From contig JALLLS010000015.1 in NCBI GenBank assembly GCA_025094145.1, positions 434,001 to 498,000 on the forward strand: a stretch of DNA of 64,000 bases. Reading direction: 5' to 3'. The position numbers were made by a program, and so were the translations under genes. Shown one piece after another: positions 48,392-60,262 of the stretch; the first letter of the stretch is position 1, and every line of letters starts with the position of its first letter. Origin of the DNA: Spinellus fusiger. Taxonomy: Eukaryota; Mucoromycota; Mucoromycetes; Mucorales; Phycomycetaceae. The notes below the pieces were generated by a model. That model saw only the letters and a program-made list of their open reading frames with translations. It was not told where the DNA came from and searched no databases.

Positions 48392-50407
48392 AACAGCTGC
48401 TAACCAAAGCAGTGTAGATAAACTCATACCAATACAGTAAAGCAAGTAGACCCTTTATTTATTTATATATTTATATATTGATATTACTATTATCACCATG
48501 TTATTATTATTACCATTATTATTCGTGTCCTTGATTAATAAACACATGGCAATAGAGATAAAACCAGAGATATCCCTTTTGAATGGACAAAACACAAGAA
48601 AGATTCAAAGACCTATTTTATTTTTTACAAGTATTTTATATTTCTACATTTACACTGTATTTTATTGTTATTCTTACAGTAGTTTATTCTTAAAAGAAAG
48701 AAAAGAAGAATTGTATATTGTATTGTATATGGAATAAAGAGAGTTTTTGGACAGTTGAATAGTATAGACCACTGTCAATATGACTGATGTTGGTAGTATT
48801 CACCTTGCAAATTCAAAATGTATCCAGATTCACTCATAATAGCTCTGTTTCTATGGTGATTTCTCAAGATGTAGTATAATATGTTGGTCAATCTAATACT
48901 CTTTTATTTTATTTTTATTTTTATTTTATTTTATTTTTATTTTATTTTATTTTTATTTTATTTTATTTTTATTTTTATTTTTATTTTTATTTTCTGCACC
49001 AACAGTAAGCACAGGCAGATGAGATGATTTGTATTTGAATCTTCTTTTTCCAATACCAATCTACGTTTATTGGCTTATGATTGACTTTATTATATAGCTA
49101 CACTCCATTGAACAAAGCCTTTTCTTTCTCTTGTCTCTTGTCTTTTGTGCCAGTGAATAATGCCATTCTGTAGTTATCATTAGACTCTAGTCCAAACTAC
49201 AGAACAGGTCTTTGAACACTCCTGAAGTTGTGTCTCATGAATTGCAATGGTCTCATTTTGGGCCAACACCTTACAGCCTGCTATTATAGCCTGCGTTGCG
49301 CTGTCTTAATATCACCACGAGCCATCTTGTTGCTACAGTAGAATGATCCCCAGTGTCTATAGTGAAAGGGAAAGAATAAGTATGGACTGTGCCACCATGT
49401 GCTCATTTGAGTTGTTGTTTTGGTTTGCAGAGGACTGGATTGATTCGCCGTTGATGTAGAGCGTGTCTTTTAGATGTGTGTTATGGAGATTGCCTTGATG
49501 TATTCCAGAGAACGATGATCCAACGATGATCTATTCCTTTCCAATTCCTTTCCAATTCCTTTGGTGTGTGCACTGGTGTTTGTGTTTGAATAATAAACAA
49601 AACTTGGATTATCCTTGAACCTTAATGGTATGTTTTCTCTCTCTCTCTCTCTCTATAGACAGCATTGGCAGAAGAACAAGGGCAGGCAGTAGGAAAGAAG
49701 AAAAAGAGAAAGGCAACAGTAAAGACATTGCAGTGCATTCATGGAGGGGGACAAGTGCGGTGTCTCTGTGTTGCTATGACCAGTGCAGAACCCTGAAAAG
49801 GGATGTTTATTGTTGGATCAATGGACCATAGGCTGGTGTGGAAAGGCACCACGACTGTTGCGCTTGGACACTTTTTCTGTCTGTCCAATGGCATTGGGGA
49901 CAGTAGATTGGCTCAGGATTGCCCATTTTGTAATAATAAGACATAATAATAGCCCATACTTGTTGTACCAGGGGTTGTTATTTTAAGAAGAGACTACAAA
50001 AGACATCTATGACTAGGAAATGCCCAGCCCATGGACCCCACAATGAACTCACTCTTGCGTGGACTGTCCTTTGTGTTGGTGGATTCAGCTGTAGCCCACC
50101 TGTGGGTTCTACACATTAAGGCAAATAAAAAAAAACAAAAAGGCTAGGATCGCCTCTGTCTGTTCCGACACCCATGTCCGATCCTCCTTCCCTTATTTAT
50201 CTGTGGATACAAGGGCAGAGGTGTGTCTATCACTCTATAGGAAGCAGAGATGAACTTGTTTATGCATGGCTCGATGGATTTTAAACTCGTGCCTGTTTCT
50301 ACGCAATCATGAGAAAAGGCAAGCAAAGCGGTAAACTCACACGTTGTTATTTCAACCCATTCCCATGGCACGCCAAGTCAGACTCAGCTTCTCTATTTAA
50401 AAGACAG
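48392..50407. other. Spacer with pentamer repeats
   Basis: Contains TTTTATTTTA/TTTTTA mixed repeats at 48901-48992, CT runs near 49637 and C/T-poor AT-rich DNA. A plus-strand frame at 49625-49831 is open but not convincing. Three TTCCTTTCCAA-type units lie at 49530-49562. Confidence 0.45.
48901..48992. repeat. TTTTA/TTTTTA mixed tandem repeat
   Basis: Alternating five- and six-base units of TTTTA and TTTTTA over about 90 bp, pyrimidine/A only on the plus strand. Confidence 0.85.
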
Positions 50408-50700
50408 TCACCTCATCCCACCCACGATGGAAACAGGAACAGCAGAAATGACAGCTCCATCCTGGGCTAGAAGGCGAGGTGATAAATAGCGGACATGCAC
50501 TGAGAAGGAAGGAGGGTGTTTTAAGACAAGTGAGGAAAAGGCTATGTCTGTACTCACCTGTAGTTCCGTCATCTCTGACCAATGAGAAGAAGCAAGAAAG
50601 GCATTCTCGAAAATGACTCTCTTTCAGGGGCACAGACAGCCTTGAGTCAAAAGAACCCTGTCACTGGGTCCCGAACCGAGACGTATCTATAAAAGACCAT
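50408..50700 (-). CDS. Doubtful small spliced gene divergent from the Ecl1-like gene
   Basis: On the minus strand, ATG 50700 opens FYRYVSVRDPVTG, with a GTTCTT donor at 50656. A second protein-like block lies at about 50626-50559 and ends at a GTGAGT donor; a strong TTCTCAG acceptor at about 50500 opens VRYLSPRLLAQDGAVISAVP ending in TGA at 50408-50410. The composition looks coding, but the middle junction could be joined in more than one way, and no family is recognised. It may also be a fragment. Confidence 0.22.
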
Positions 50701-50731
50701 GGATTTCCAACCACCCCTCCCCCTCTCCCCT
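50688..50731 (+). promoter_or_regulatory. TATA box and CCCCT cluster of the Ecl1-like gene
   Basis: TATAAAAG at 50688-50695 lies 77 bp before the ATG at 50772. Three CCCCT motifs (50714, 50720, 50727) follow. CCCCT is the reverse of the AGGGG stress-response element read by Msn2/4-type factors, one of which is encoded at 22.6 kb. Because they lie between TATA and ATG they may be simply part of a pyrimidine-rich initiator. Confidence 0.45.
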
Positions 50732-50771
50732 CTTCTTTACTTGTTTACACACACAAACACATAACAGCACC

Positions 50772-51233
50772 ATGAGCGATCTTAACTGGTGCACTTATTG
50801 CGACAAATCTGTCAGTTCTTTGTCGGTAAGCTCAAGGGCATCCTTGTCCACAAGCACATTGATATCTCATGCATCCCATTTCCTATGTTAGGACTCACTC
50901 TACTGCTCTGAGGACTGTCTCCGTTCAGATGCATTAAACCACCACCCACTCCTCGGCTACGATTATGCTGAATTCAAAGACTTCCCTCGCTCATCACCTG
51001 GTCTTTCTCCCTGCTCAACAGTCTCGTCGAGTTCTCCTTCCTTATCACCGATTCCCTCCTACACCCTCCCTTCTCCACACCTGCACCCTACATCAACAAA
51101 GCGGGGCTCCATTGATTATCAGCGTACTTCTCACCGCCTCTCTCCTCCGCTGCTGGAACTCGAAGCACCGACCAAGCCATTGAATCCACCTGCCCTACTT
51201 GCCTTTACTCCCAAGCGCAGTATCTTTTTTTAG
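50772..51233 (+). CDS. Ecl1-family lifespan/stress regulatory factor
   Basis: Exons 50772-50825 and 50892-51233 encode about 131 residues. The N-terminus carries the Ecl1 signature of closely spaced cysteines, WCTYCDKSVSSLS joined across the intron to DSLYCSEDCLRSD, a small zinc-binding motif (C-x2-C...C-x3-C). The remainder is Ser/Pro-rich (SPGLSPCSTVSSSSPSLSPI) and ends LLAFTPKRSIFF. In fission yeast Ecl1-3 extend chronological lifespan and respond to sulfur or zinc limitation and stress (established there). The intron (66 nt) splits the motif between the two cysteine pairs, as commonly seen in relatives. The stop is followed by a purine-rich GAGA tract, probably 3' UTR. Role in this organism is by homology only. 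Confidence 0.85.
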
Positions 51234-51812
51234 AGAGAGAAAGAGAGCGAGAGAGAGAGAAAGAAAGAGAAAAGAAAGAGAAGAAAGAGAAAAAGAAAAA
51301 GAAGGAAATTCAATGGCCTCCCTTCATGCCTTAAGAACAGCCCTCACATCACCCACCAATTCCACCCTCCTTTTTGTCTCCTTCAACAAAACACCACCAC
51401 CAGAGGAAGAACCAAGCTAAAGACAACTCCATGGTCGATGCATCTCTCCTTCAATGTACATATCAAGGGAAAAATAAATAAATAAATAAATACCACACCT
51501 CTTCTGTATACACCTCTATTTCTCCTCCCAAAAGAAAAGAGAGAGAGAAACACACACACACACACACACACACATATCTCATTCTCATTGCATATAGCCC
51601 TACCTATCTCTTTTCTTTCTTTTCTTATTCATACACCATGGAGACATCAAAAGAAGAATAAAATAAAACCCTTTCTATAAACCCTTTCAACTACATAAAA
51701 AGCTAGTCTGCAGGATAGGAGACACGAGTAAGGAACAGTAAAGAACAGTGGTGATGTGTCTGTGGACGTATCTGTGGGCGTGTGTCTGTGGGTCAGAACA
51801 AGAGGGCCATGC

Positions 51813-51856
51813 TTGTGTCCATGTTTGTATGCATTAACACACAAACATGGACACAA
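51813..51856. repeat. Perfect 16-bp inverted repeat with 12-nt loop
   Basis: TTGTGTCCATGTTTGT (51813-51828) is exactly complementary to 51841-51856, with a 12-nt spacer. It lies in non-coding DNA between the Ecl1-like gene and the exon-like block at 51.9-52.1 kb. Base composition is balanced, so it is not a simple AT palindrome. Confidence 0.85.
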
Positions 51857-52230
51857 ACAAGTCACTGATCCAAAAGAAACAACCCCAATCGGTAAAGCTT
51901 CTCTTTTCTTGATCTCATCTTGGAGTGTCTTGTTATCCTGTTCCTGCCTTGTCTTATTGATGGGTGGGATGGGGAATACGTGGCATTCTCCTTCTTCCGT
52001 AGAAGTGTAGTGTATGGCCTTACTAAAGAAGAGACACGGGGAGAGTGTATGTTGTATGAACCCACTGTCGATAGGCGCCATAATGAAGTCATTAAAAATC
52101 GATAAACTATCATTTGTGATTTCATAAACAACTGTTCATAAGAAGCTGAGATGAGAAAGGGTGGTGGACTGTTCATTTGTTAGAAAGGTCATACCATTGT
52201 AGATAGCCTACAGTGTATCTACCAATCAAC

Positions 52231-52292
52231 CCATCCACAAGCCCCACCGACAAGCCCCACCCACAAGCCCCACCCACAAGCCCCATCCACAG
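52231..52292. repeat. 12-bp repeat CCACAAGCCCCA
   Basis: Five units of CCACAAGCCCCA/CCGACAAGCCCC, unusual in this AT-rich window for their high GC content. Confidence 0.85.
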
Positions 52293-52541
52293 AAATGGGG
52301 TGCTGGTAAGACATACGCGTAAATAGTAATAGTAAAGCTTAACTCATCTGAGAAGAATGCAATCTTAATACTTGAGTAGAGTGAGCACCTACATTAATAA
52401 GATGAAAAAGGAAACCAAGGAAACCCACAAATGAATCTACAAAGTGGAGAAATGTTCTCTTGGCAACCCATTTCGTCATGCCACCCAAAGCAGTCCTATT
52501 CTATTGATCAATGTAAACATATTTATAGATGTATATCTATC

Positions 52542-52613
52542 TATGTGTGTATTTATGTGTGTATTTATGTGTGTATTTATGTGTGTATTTATGTGTGTAT
52601 CTATGTGTGTATA
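52542..52613. repeat. 12-bp repeat TATGTGTGTATT
   Basis: Six near-identical 12-bp units, the last with a C substitution. Confidence 0.9.
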
Positions 52614-55600
52614 TCCTCACTAAAATGGATAGATTGTACAGAAAAGAGGATTCTTGTGCCCTTGCTTGTCTGACTTGTTTCAAATGGCAGAGATCATGTC
52701 ACGAGAAGGAAGAGCCATTAGATAAACAAGTGATGCTTCTAGTGTATCTCTAACAAATACAAAAGACACATCTTGCACTGGAAAAGAAAAGTGCAGTGCC
52801 AAGAGCCTATGCATGTAGACAGGCCTACAGAATGAGGTATCTGATGCCTAGACGCATGTGTTGAGTATGTCTGTCCATTGATAAGTCCATGTCGATGCGT
52901 GTTTCTGTAGGTGTTTCCTTTTTATTTATTATTACTATTATAATAATAAAGGGGGTGTGTAGGGTAAGACACAAGGAAAATCATTTTTGCTAGTCGCACC
53001 TGTACTCACATTCAACTTGCCCTTTCATCCATAGAACTTTAGATTTATTTAGGCTTTAGAGGGTGGGCAGGTTCTTTTTTTTTTTTTTCTCTCTTCTCTT
53101 TTCTATTCTACATGGCACTGCAAAGAATCCTTCATTTTGAGCAAATAATAATAATAAAAAGAAAAACAACAAACAGGAGGAATGCTATAGGACTCTACTC
53201 CACAATGCTGCCGTGGTTTATCCGTAAATACTTACTTTCTTATCATTAGCAAGGCCTCTTATCAGTGACATGGACCGTGATTGGCCTTGGTGTAGGATCA
53301 AATCTAGAGATTTCCTAAAGCATACAAAATCATCATCATGAAAACAAAGACAATGATTGGTCACTTTATGTTGAGAGAGTGGAAATAGCAGGATGGAGGA
53401 TCTATTGATTGTTACTCTTCCTTTTTGTAATTTACTAATTTGTTTCATTTCATTTGAGACATTTCAAGTTTCATTTTAAAATGCATTTCATTTGAGTAAA
53501 ATCTCATCTCTCAGTCACTTTTAGGCATTTCATTCCTCCAATGAACTTTATTGAAGAAGAGTCCATGGGAGGAAGATGGGACAAGAGAACCTATACCAAG
53601 ACAGGCACAGAGCAACACCTCTTTTATAATAATAAAAATAATAATAAACACACCACGGATCAAAGTACTCTTTACGACTTTGTTGAGTCATTGGTATTTA
53701 AATAAACGAAAATAAATAAGAGAAACCACCACCCTTCAAAAGACAGTCGCTACTTTAATTCATGCAAGCTCCTTAATGAGAAATAGTAGAGTGGTGACGG
53801 TCGTCCACTGGAATATTTTTGTATTAAAACTCTTTCGTTTCAAGAAAGAAAATAGGGACAAAAAAGAGGATGACTAAATAACAATGTCTGGGTCTTGACT
53901 GAGCAATGAGAGGATGGCATAAGATGTAGTCTTTCTTTTCCTTTTCTGTTGGGTGGGTCCAAGATAGGCAGGTGAGAAATAGCCTACCTATCTTTCCAGT
54001 GGAGTAGATAGATGCTTTATAAAAATAAAAAAATAAAAAATAAAAAATAAAAAAGAGATCGATGGAACCTCCAGGTCTGCCATGAATACTATTAGCTGTA
54101 ACAGACTGGAGTCTTTTCTTGGATAGACTTAACAAGGGATAAATAGCTGAGTTATTATCACCAGGCTTGGTAACCTAGCAACCTATTGCCTCTTGTCCTA
54201 CACTACCACATTATGAAGTGTAAGAATGATGCGCTATGGTGTAACCCATCTCGGCAGTCTAAAGTGACAGGCATGAATAAGACCCAATGGCTGTCTTACT
54301 CACTAAAGAGTCTTGCTTAGACTCCTTGCTATTACGAATTATTATGAGTGTTTTTTTTAAGATAAGTGTTCTTTGGAATATCAGGAGACATAAGATGATG
54401 GACTCTCTTTTTATCATGACACTCTTGGTCTAATATAAAAACATATTTCGACAATAGCAAAAAGAAAGAAAGAAAGTATAAGATCCAATCATGGGCCTGG
54501 ATCTGTCAGGTCTGTTTTTCTAGCTCTTCCTTGTCTTTGCCTTGATACTTTTCTAATAATAAAAATGTAAAAAAGTCTAGAAGGAATCCACTCTTAGTTG
54601 TTGTTTCATTCTCTAATAGTATGCATTCATCAATGAAATACAATGTCTGTTGATTTGACAAGGTATTTTTAGAAAGCGAATGGCACTATCACTCCTTCAA
54701 CTCATTTGATGAAATGTCCACTTGTTTTTATTTTTTATTTTATCATTGATATCACTACTGTATCCATTACTTTTATCTCTAGCAAATAGATCCTTTTTTC
54801 CCTTTTTTGTATGAATTTGCATTGGAGGTTTTGTGGAGAAAATATTCTCTTCTCTAACCAAACATGGAGACATTCTATTCGATTAAAATAGTGTCATCTT
54901 TCATAAGTAGAGTCATAGTGTCATCAATAGACTCTACCTCCTCTCTTCTCTGACTCTGCTATGGATAGAACCTATAACGAGCTGTTTTATATCGGACTCT
55001 ATGCTCGTGCTTATCTTTCATTATTACATTTCTATTTAAGAAAAGAGCGGTTGATTGCTCTCTCAAAGTTGAGTTGAGAAATAAAGTTCATTCAGGAGAG
55101 ATATGCAAATACTTGTTTTTATTTTTATTTAAAAAATAAAATAAAATAAAATAAAAAAAATAAAAAAGGTAAAAAAATGAGAGTAAGTTTTCATGTTACA
55201 GTTTTATGTATTAGGAGAAGAGTACTAAGAAAGGCATTATTTTTCATGTTCATTCTATTGACAATGATGGCTATTTGCTGGTTTATTGAAATATAATATA
55301 TTCTTTAGGTAGGAGTATTTGCTCTTCGGAAATTAGACAAATGTTTACTATAAAAGATGGATGCGCTTATTATTACTTTTTTATTTTTTTATTTTTTCAG
55401 TGTAAAAGAGGACTCAATTGAGTTTTTTTCCTTTTGAGAAGGGAAAAATAAAAGGAAGACATTACTTTTTAAGAATAGGAAGCAATAAACTATCCCACAA
55501 ATATTATCATTGAGAGGAGCAAATACACTCTTTGTTCAGAATTTAACTTTTCACTTTATCATGCAAGTCAATAGTCTGAATAGTATAGACTCATGCCCTA

Positions 55601-57156
55601 TTACAATGATTACCTTTTTGGTTATTAAAAAGGTGGACCCTTCTATGTTTGTGGAGAGTGTAGAAGACGCTTGTGGCAGGACAGTTGAATAACTACCATT
55701 TTATTTTTGTCTTTAAACCATTTACTTTATAAAGTGTACTTTATTACTTATTCAAGTATTAATTATGTGTATGATTTTAGAAAACTGTTATTTTACAAAG
55801 ATAGGGGTCGGTGGTGTACAAGAAAAAGAGTTACTTGGAATTGATATCCAAGTCCTATAACGTAGTAATTGTTTATTCTAAAAAGAAAAAGAAAAAGTAA
55901 CATGGATGTTGACTGAAAAAATGAAAACTCAGTTTATTCCTATTATGCGCCCTCATTAATATATGTTTATTAAACAATGTATCTTATACATCTTTGCTAA
56001 TGAATGAAGTGATAAAGTAATCGGTAGAGAGCAATATGCCTCTTTTTTTTCAATTTAAAAAATAAATACTCCATACTACTATTTTTGTTATTAAATATCT
56101 ATAGACAGCTGCTATTGCTTCTAATTGTAATATTTAACGTGCTGTTTATTTGTCATCACTAGTGTATTTTCCAAGGGATCTGTTGTGAATAAAATCATAC
56201 AAGAAGAATTATACTTTATATACATATATATTTATAATTTGCACAATTATTAATAATAATAATAAAACAAGTTTATTGATACTTCTCACAATTTGAATAG
56301 GCCAATCTCTACTGTAAGCAGCTCATAAATACATTTTCATGTGGGAAGTATTAGTGATATTGTACTAAAAAAAGAAGGATCAGGAGTGATATCAACATGA
56401 GACATTGAGGGCAGACTATAGTAAATGCTATAAATAAGCTCGTCAAGTACTAACTCTAAAAAAAAACATGATACTGTATTAAATACTGTTTTCTTCATGT
56501 ATTGAAAGTATTAGCTCTAAATCTAAAGAATTCTTAGAGTTATAACTATCGAAATAAAGTATTTCTTTCATTTACTTTAAAGATAAAAAGATAAAAAATT
56601 ATTCTTGGTTTCCTCCTAATATAAAAAGAGCCTAAATATATCTAGCATAGCTGTTATCTCTCCAAACTACTACTAGAAGACAAGCCCTGAACCACCAAAT
56701 TACCACTGCTATACATATGAACAGACTCTATGTCTTAGTACTACACCCTTCTTTTCTTTCTTTCTTTCTTGTAGAGCATACAGCTATAGTTGTTAGTAAT
56801 AAACTGGTGTTTTAACTCCATATCAGACATCAAGGTACTATTGGTTGAACAGCACCCTAATGCTTATATTTATCAATAAAGATAGGCTCAAACATATTCT
56901 TTATAGGAAAAATTTAACTTTATTCATTAACCCGTAGAAGAGAGTAGGTTTGTAAAATAAATTATTCATACTTGTGGGAGCTCTTCTCCCTGTTTGAAAT
57001 GAATTGCGACTCCATCCACAAGCCAAGTTCAACCTGTCTATATTGGTACTCATGGGTCTTCTCTGTATATATCTCTTAAGTCCAAGAGACTCATCATGAC
57101 AGCTATCTTTGTTTGTTGAAGGCCGTTGACATTTCTCTCATATACAATAGTACAGT

Positions 57157-57724
57157 TCAAAGTATTTTTTTTGGGTGTTGGTTGCTATTCGCGCATTGGA
57201 CATTTTAGCCACCCTATGAGATCGTTTGAAAAAAAAGAATAAACATTGAAACACTTCAAATACATAAGTGAAAAAATAATGCAAATGAATGGGAAACAGA
57301 AAGAAAAGAAAATATAAAACCTCGAAATGAGGGGAAAATAATAAAACATGATGAAACATGAGAAATGCTTGTAAATGAGAATTATGAATAGACATCCAAA
57401 AGGCCATAAAGTCAGCAAGGAAACCAGGACACCAAAAAGACAACCGTCATCCTGTGGCGATTCGAAATCCAACGAGGGATACTTGGAGCAACTCGGACAA
57501 TCCTGAAAATATATGCAGCAACTACACTAGCAGCTTCTGGCTTTGCTAAACGGGTTAAGAATGGGTGGTAGAGGAGAGATCGGATGAGAAGTGAGGATAC
57601 AGCGTCTGTTGCTGCAGGAGTCTTTGCACTCTATGGCGGCGTTGGCGTTCCCGCTCAACACACCCATCAGCAGCCTCAATGAGCAGGCTACCAGCTGATG
57701 GCTCTAAAAGTCTCGAGTAGACGT
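57157..57724 (-). mobile_element. LINE 3' fragment, left copy, at the left end of Tc1 element D
   Basis: 568 bp, the reverse complement of 59691-60262 except for a 4-bp deletion. It is flanked by TATACAATAGTACAGT at 57141-57156 and again at 57725-57740, a 16-bp target-site duplication whose last four bases are the first four of element D. On the minus strand it contains the end of the LINE reading frame (DGCVERERQRRHRVQRLLQQ... to a stop) and its 3' region ending in A8TACTTTGA. Near identity to the right copy indicates recent insertion. Confidence 0.82.
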
Positions 57725-57736
57725 TATACAATAGTA

Positions 57737-59090
57737 CAGTGGCTCCTAACAAAACAATGGATATTTCAAATTCAGACCCTAATTTTACCCTTGAATTTTT
57801 TTTATTAAACATTCTTCATTTATCAATTTTCCATCATAATGTCTACCTCATCTAACACCACCGAACAACCCATGAGACCTCTTGGGAACAGAAAGAAGAA
57901 TATAGATGACTTCACCCGATGCCTCATTGATCACGAGGCCACCGTAAATGGGACCAGCCTGGTTGCCATTTCTGCTAGGTTTGGAGTTAGTAGGCAGTCT
58001 GTTTCCCTTATCGTAAAGAGATATAAGGAAACTGGCTGTTTCAAGGCCAAGAAAAGCACTGGGCGCAAGCCCATTCTGAAGGAGAGGGACAAGAGAGAGG
58101 TCAGCCGCGAAGTGGCAAGAGATTCATTCCAGACAATGGATCAGCTTCGCAAGCAGATGACCACCAAAGTGTGCATGAGCACTTTTAGAAAATTGATGAA
58201 GAAGCCTGGCCTGTTCTCTTACAAGGTGGTCAAGAAACCTGCTCTCACTGACAAGCACAAGAAGTAGAGACTTGATTGGGCTAAGGCTCATCTTCACTGG
58301 ACAGAAGAAGACTGGAAGACAGTCATCTGGTCCAATGAGTCAAAGTACTAACTGATGAGGACCAACAACTGCAACAGAGTGGTGCGCAAGAAGGAGGGAC
58401 TGCTCCCAAAGAACATCAAGCCCACCATGAAGTTTGGTGGTGGTAGTATGATGGTGTGAGATTCCTTCTCTAGTGAAGGTGTTGGAAGGTTGGTGCCCGT
58501 GAAGGGCAGTATAGACAGTAGAAGATACACTGAGATCTTGAAGAATAACTACTGCCCTGAGCTGGCTCAACTCATGGTAATGAATCCAGTGGTATGTTAA
58601 GTTCTTCAAAAGGACAATACTAGCTGTCATAAAAACAGAGTCCAGGTTGTGGAAGGCAAATGAGAGCATTGCCACTATGGAGGGGTGGCCCTCACAAAGC
58701 CCCGACCTGAACCCAATAGAGCATCTTTGGGAGAAGCTGGACAAAGCACTTCGGAAGAAGATGGCCCCAGCAAGCTCCCTTCAGGATTTGGAGGTGCTTC
58801 TGTTGGAAGAATGGGAGAATATTCCCAAGGACACCACAGATACCCTCATTGCCAGCATGGGGCGGAGATGCAAGGCTGTCATTGAGGCCAAGGGTGGAAG
58901 CACCAAATATTAAAGGTTTCCACCCAATAAATCTGTATTTATTATCATGTTGACCTTCTCTATAATTCATCCAGTTTTCAAGTCTCTACTGTGTGTTTAA
59001 TGTATGTTTTTATTACAAAGAATAAGTATTTCCTATTGCAGAATTATACCGGGGTATGAAAAAAATCCATTGTTTTGTTAGGAGCCACTG
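57737..59090 (+). mobile_element. Tc1/mariner element D, decayed, full length
   Basis: 1354 bp with near-perfect inverted repeats (CAGTGGCTCCTAACAAAACA at both ends) and TA outside each end (57735-57736, 59091-59092). The transposase starts at ATG 57839: helix-turn-helix domain (VAISARFGVSRQSVSLIVKR), then KVCMSTFRKLMKK. It is broken by TAG at 58265 and further stops near 58350 and 58458, and the first catalytic Asp in the WKTVIWSNESK segment is Asn. The 3' part has PIEHLWEKLDKALRKKM in frame from 58647. It is therefore immobile unless helped in trans. It is the same subfamily as element A but with intact ends. Confidence 0.93.
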
Positions 59091-59105
59091 TAGTGTGTTT
59101 GTCTT

Positions 59106-60262
59106 TGTTGAGCGCGCAGCTACCCTTCCTGAAGACACCCTCCTCTGGTGCCTTGTCCCGCAGCTTGAAGCACCCCAGAGTAAAGCCAGATGGATTAAGC
59201 TACGTGGCAATGTACTCTGGCAAAATGCTCAAAGAATAGGACGGGCTCACAACCCTCCTAAATATCCATTAAAAGTAGCTTATCTTGAACGTCTTCAAAG
59301 TGAAATTACTAGTCTAGTACGTGGCAAGAATCCGCTGGTGACGGTAGCCCGTGGACTATGTAGACCTGTTTGGGATCCAATTCTTCTACTACCGTGCACG
59401 CGCAAAGAAAGACATCGTCTACTAAAATGGAGGATTGCTTGGTTACCACCAACACCTCAGTTCCTTGCCAATGTGGCCACCCATCTGCCAATCGGGACCA
59501 CTTTCTCACTTGCACATTTGTTGACCATGAACGCTCCACGTTCTTGTTCTTCTTAGTTCCTGCACCACCACAAGATGTTCATCCAATTGACTATTGTCTA
59601 AATCTTCTGCCGCGCACGGTTAAGTCTTTTGTTAAATGGCGAGACCTTTGGCCCAGTTTGTTAATACTGCTGCAAGCCATTGATCGAGCCACGTCTACTC
59701 GAGACTTTAAGGTAGAGCCATCAGCTGGTAGCCTGCTCATTGAGGCTGCTGATGGGTGTGTTGAGCGGGAACGCCAACGCCGCCATAGAGTGCAAAGACT
59801 CCTGCAGCAACAGACGCTGTATCCTCACTTCTCATCCGATCTCTCCTCTACCACCCATTCTTAACCCGTTTAGCAAAGCCAGAAGCTGCTAGTGTAGTTG
59901 CTGCATATATTTTCAGGATTGTCCGAGTTGCTCCAAGTATCCCTCGTTGGATTTCGAATCGCCACAGGATGACGGTTGTCTTTTTGGTGTCCTGGTTTCC
60001 TTGCTGACTTTATGGCCTTTTGGATGTCTATTCATAATTCTCATTTACAAGCATTTCTCATGTTTCATCATGTTTTATTATTTTCCCCTCATTTCGAGGT
60101 TTTATATTTTCTTTTCTTTCTGTTTCCCATTCATTTGCATTATTTTTTCACTTATGTATTTGAAGTGTTTCAATGTTTATTCTTTTTTTTCAAACGATCT
60201 CATAGGGTGGCTAAAATGTCCAATGCGCGAATAGCAACCAACACCCAAAAAAAATACTTTGA
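59106..60262 (+). mobile_element. LINE 3' fragment, right copy, at the right end of Tc1 element D
   Basis: 1157 bp, 5'-truncated, flanked by a 19-bp duplication (ACTGTAGTGTGTTTGTCTT at 59087-59105 and 60263-60281) whose first four bases are the end of element D. It encodes the C-terminal end of a non-LTR reverse transcriptase polyprotein: RKERHRLLKWRIAWLP, then after a frameshift near 59450 the zinc-knuckle-like CQCGHPSANRDHFLTCTF, and a charged tail ending at the stop 59862-59864. The 3' region is T-rich and ends in A8TACTTTGA. The frameshift makes it a dead copy. The final 572 bp match the left copy in inverse orientation. Confidence 0.83.

Larger units (their letters stand above)
51234..57140. 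other. 6-kb repeat-rich spacer with exon-like relics
   Basis: Mostly AT-rich non-coding DNA. Two minus-strand blocks look like exons: 52081-51880 (ends LQDEIKKREALPIGVVSFGS) and 53299-53222 (KSLDLILHQGQSRSMSLIRG, between a CTTTAG acceptor and a GTAAGT donor). Neither could be built into a gene. Other contents: GA-rich run 51232-51305, AATA run 51473-51492, CA run 51551-51575, and the repeats listed separately. From 53.8 to 57.1 kb only A/T-rich sequence is seen. Confidence 0.4.

Noticed and set aside
48029..48445. Repetitive ORFs (IYLIYL, HISHIS, RYMRYM)
   Set aside because: Translations of the 9-bp minisatellite in three frames.
50650..50690. tRNA T-arm-like sequence (GGTTCGGGACC) on the minus strand
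   Set aside because: The stem does not pair properly and there is no A box, anticodon arm or acceptor stem around it. No tRNA gene was recognised in the window.
51647..52176. Two overlapping minus-strand ORFs of 104-144 codons
   Set aside because: Partly protein-like, but the longer one runs through the hairpin and a GTG-rich repeat, the two frames conflict, and no start, splice pattern or family could be fixed.
57138..57472. Membrane-protein-like ORFs repeated at 59947-60269
   Set aside because: They are readings of the T-rich LINE 3' region, identical because the two arms are copies, and lie outside the LINE coding frame.
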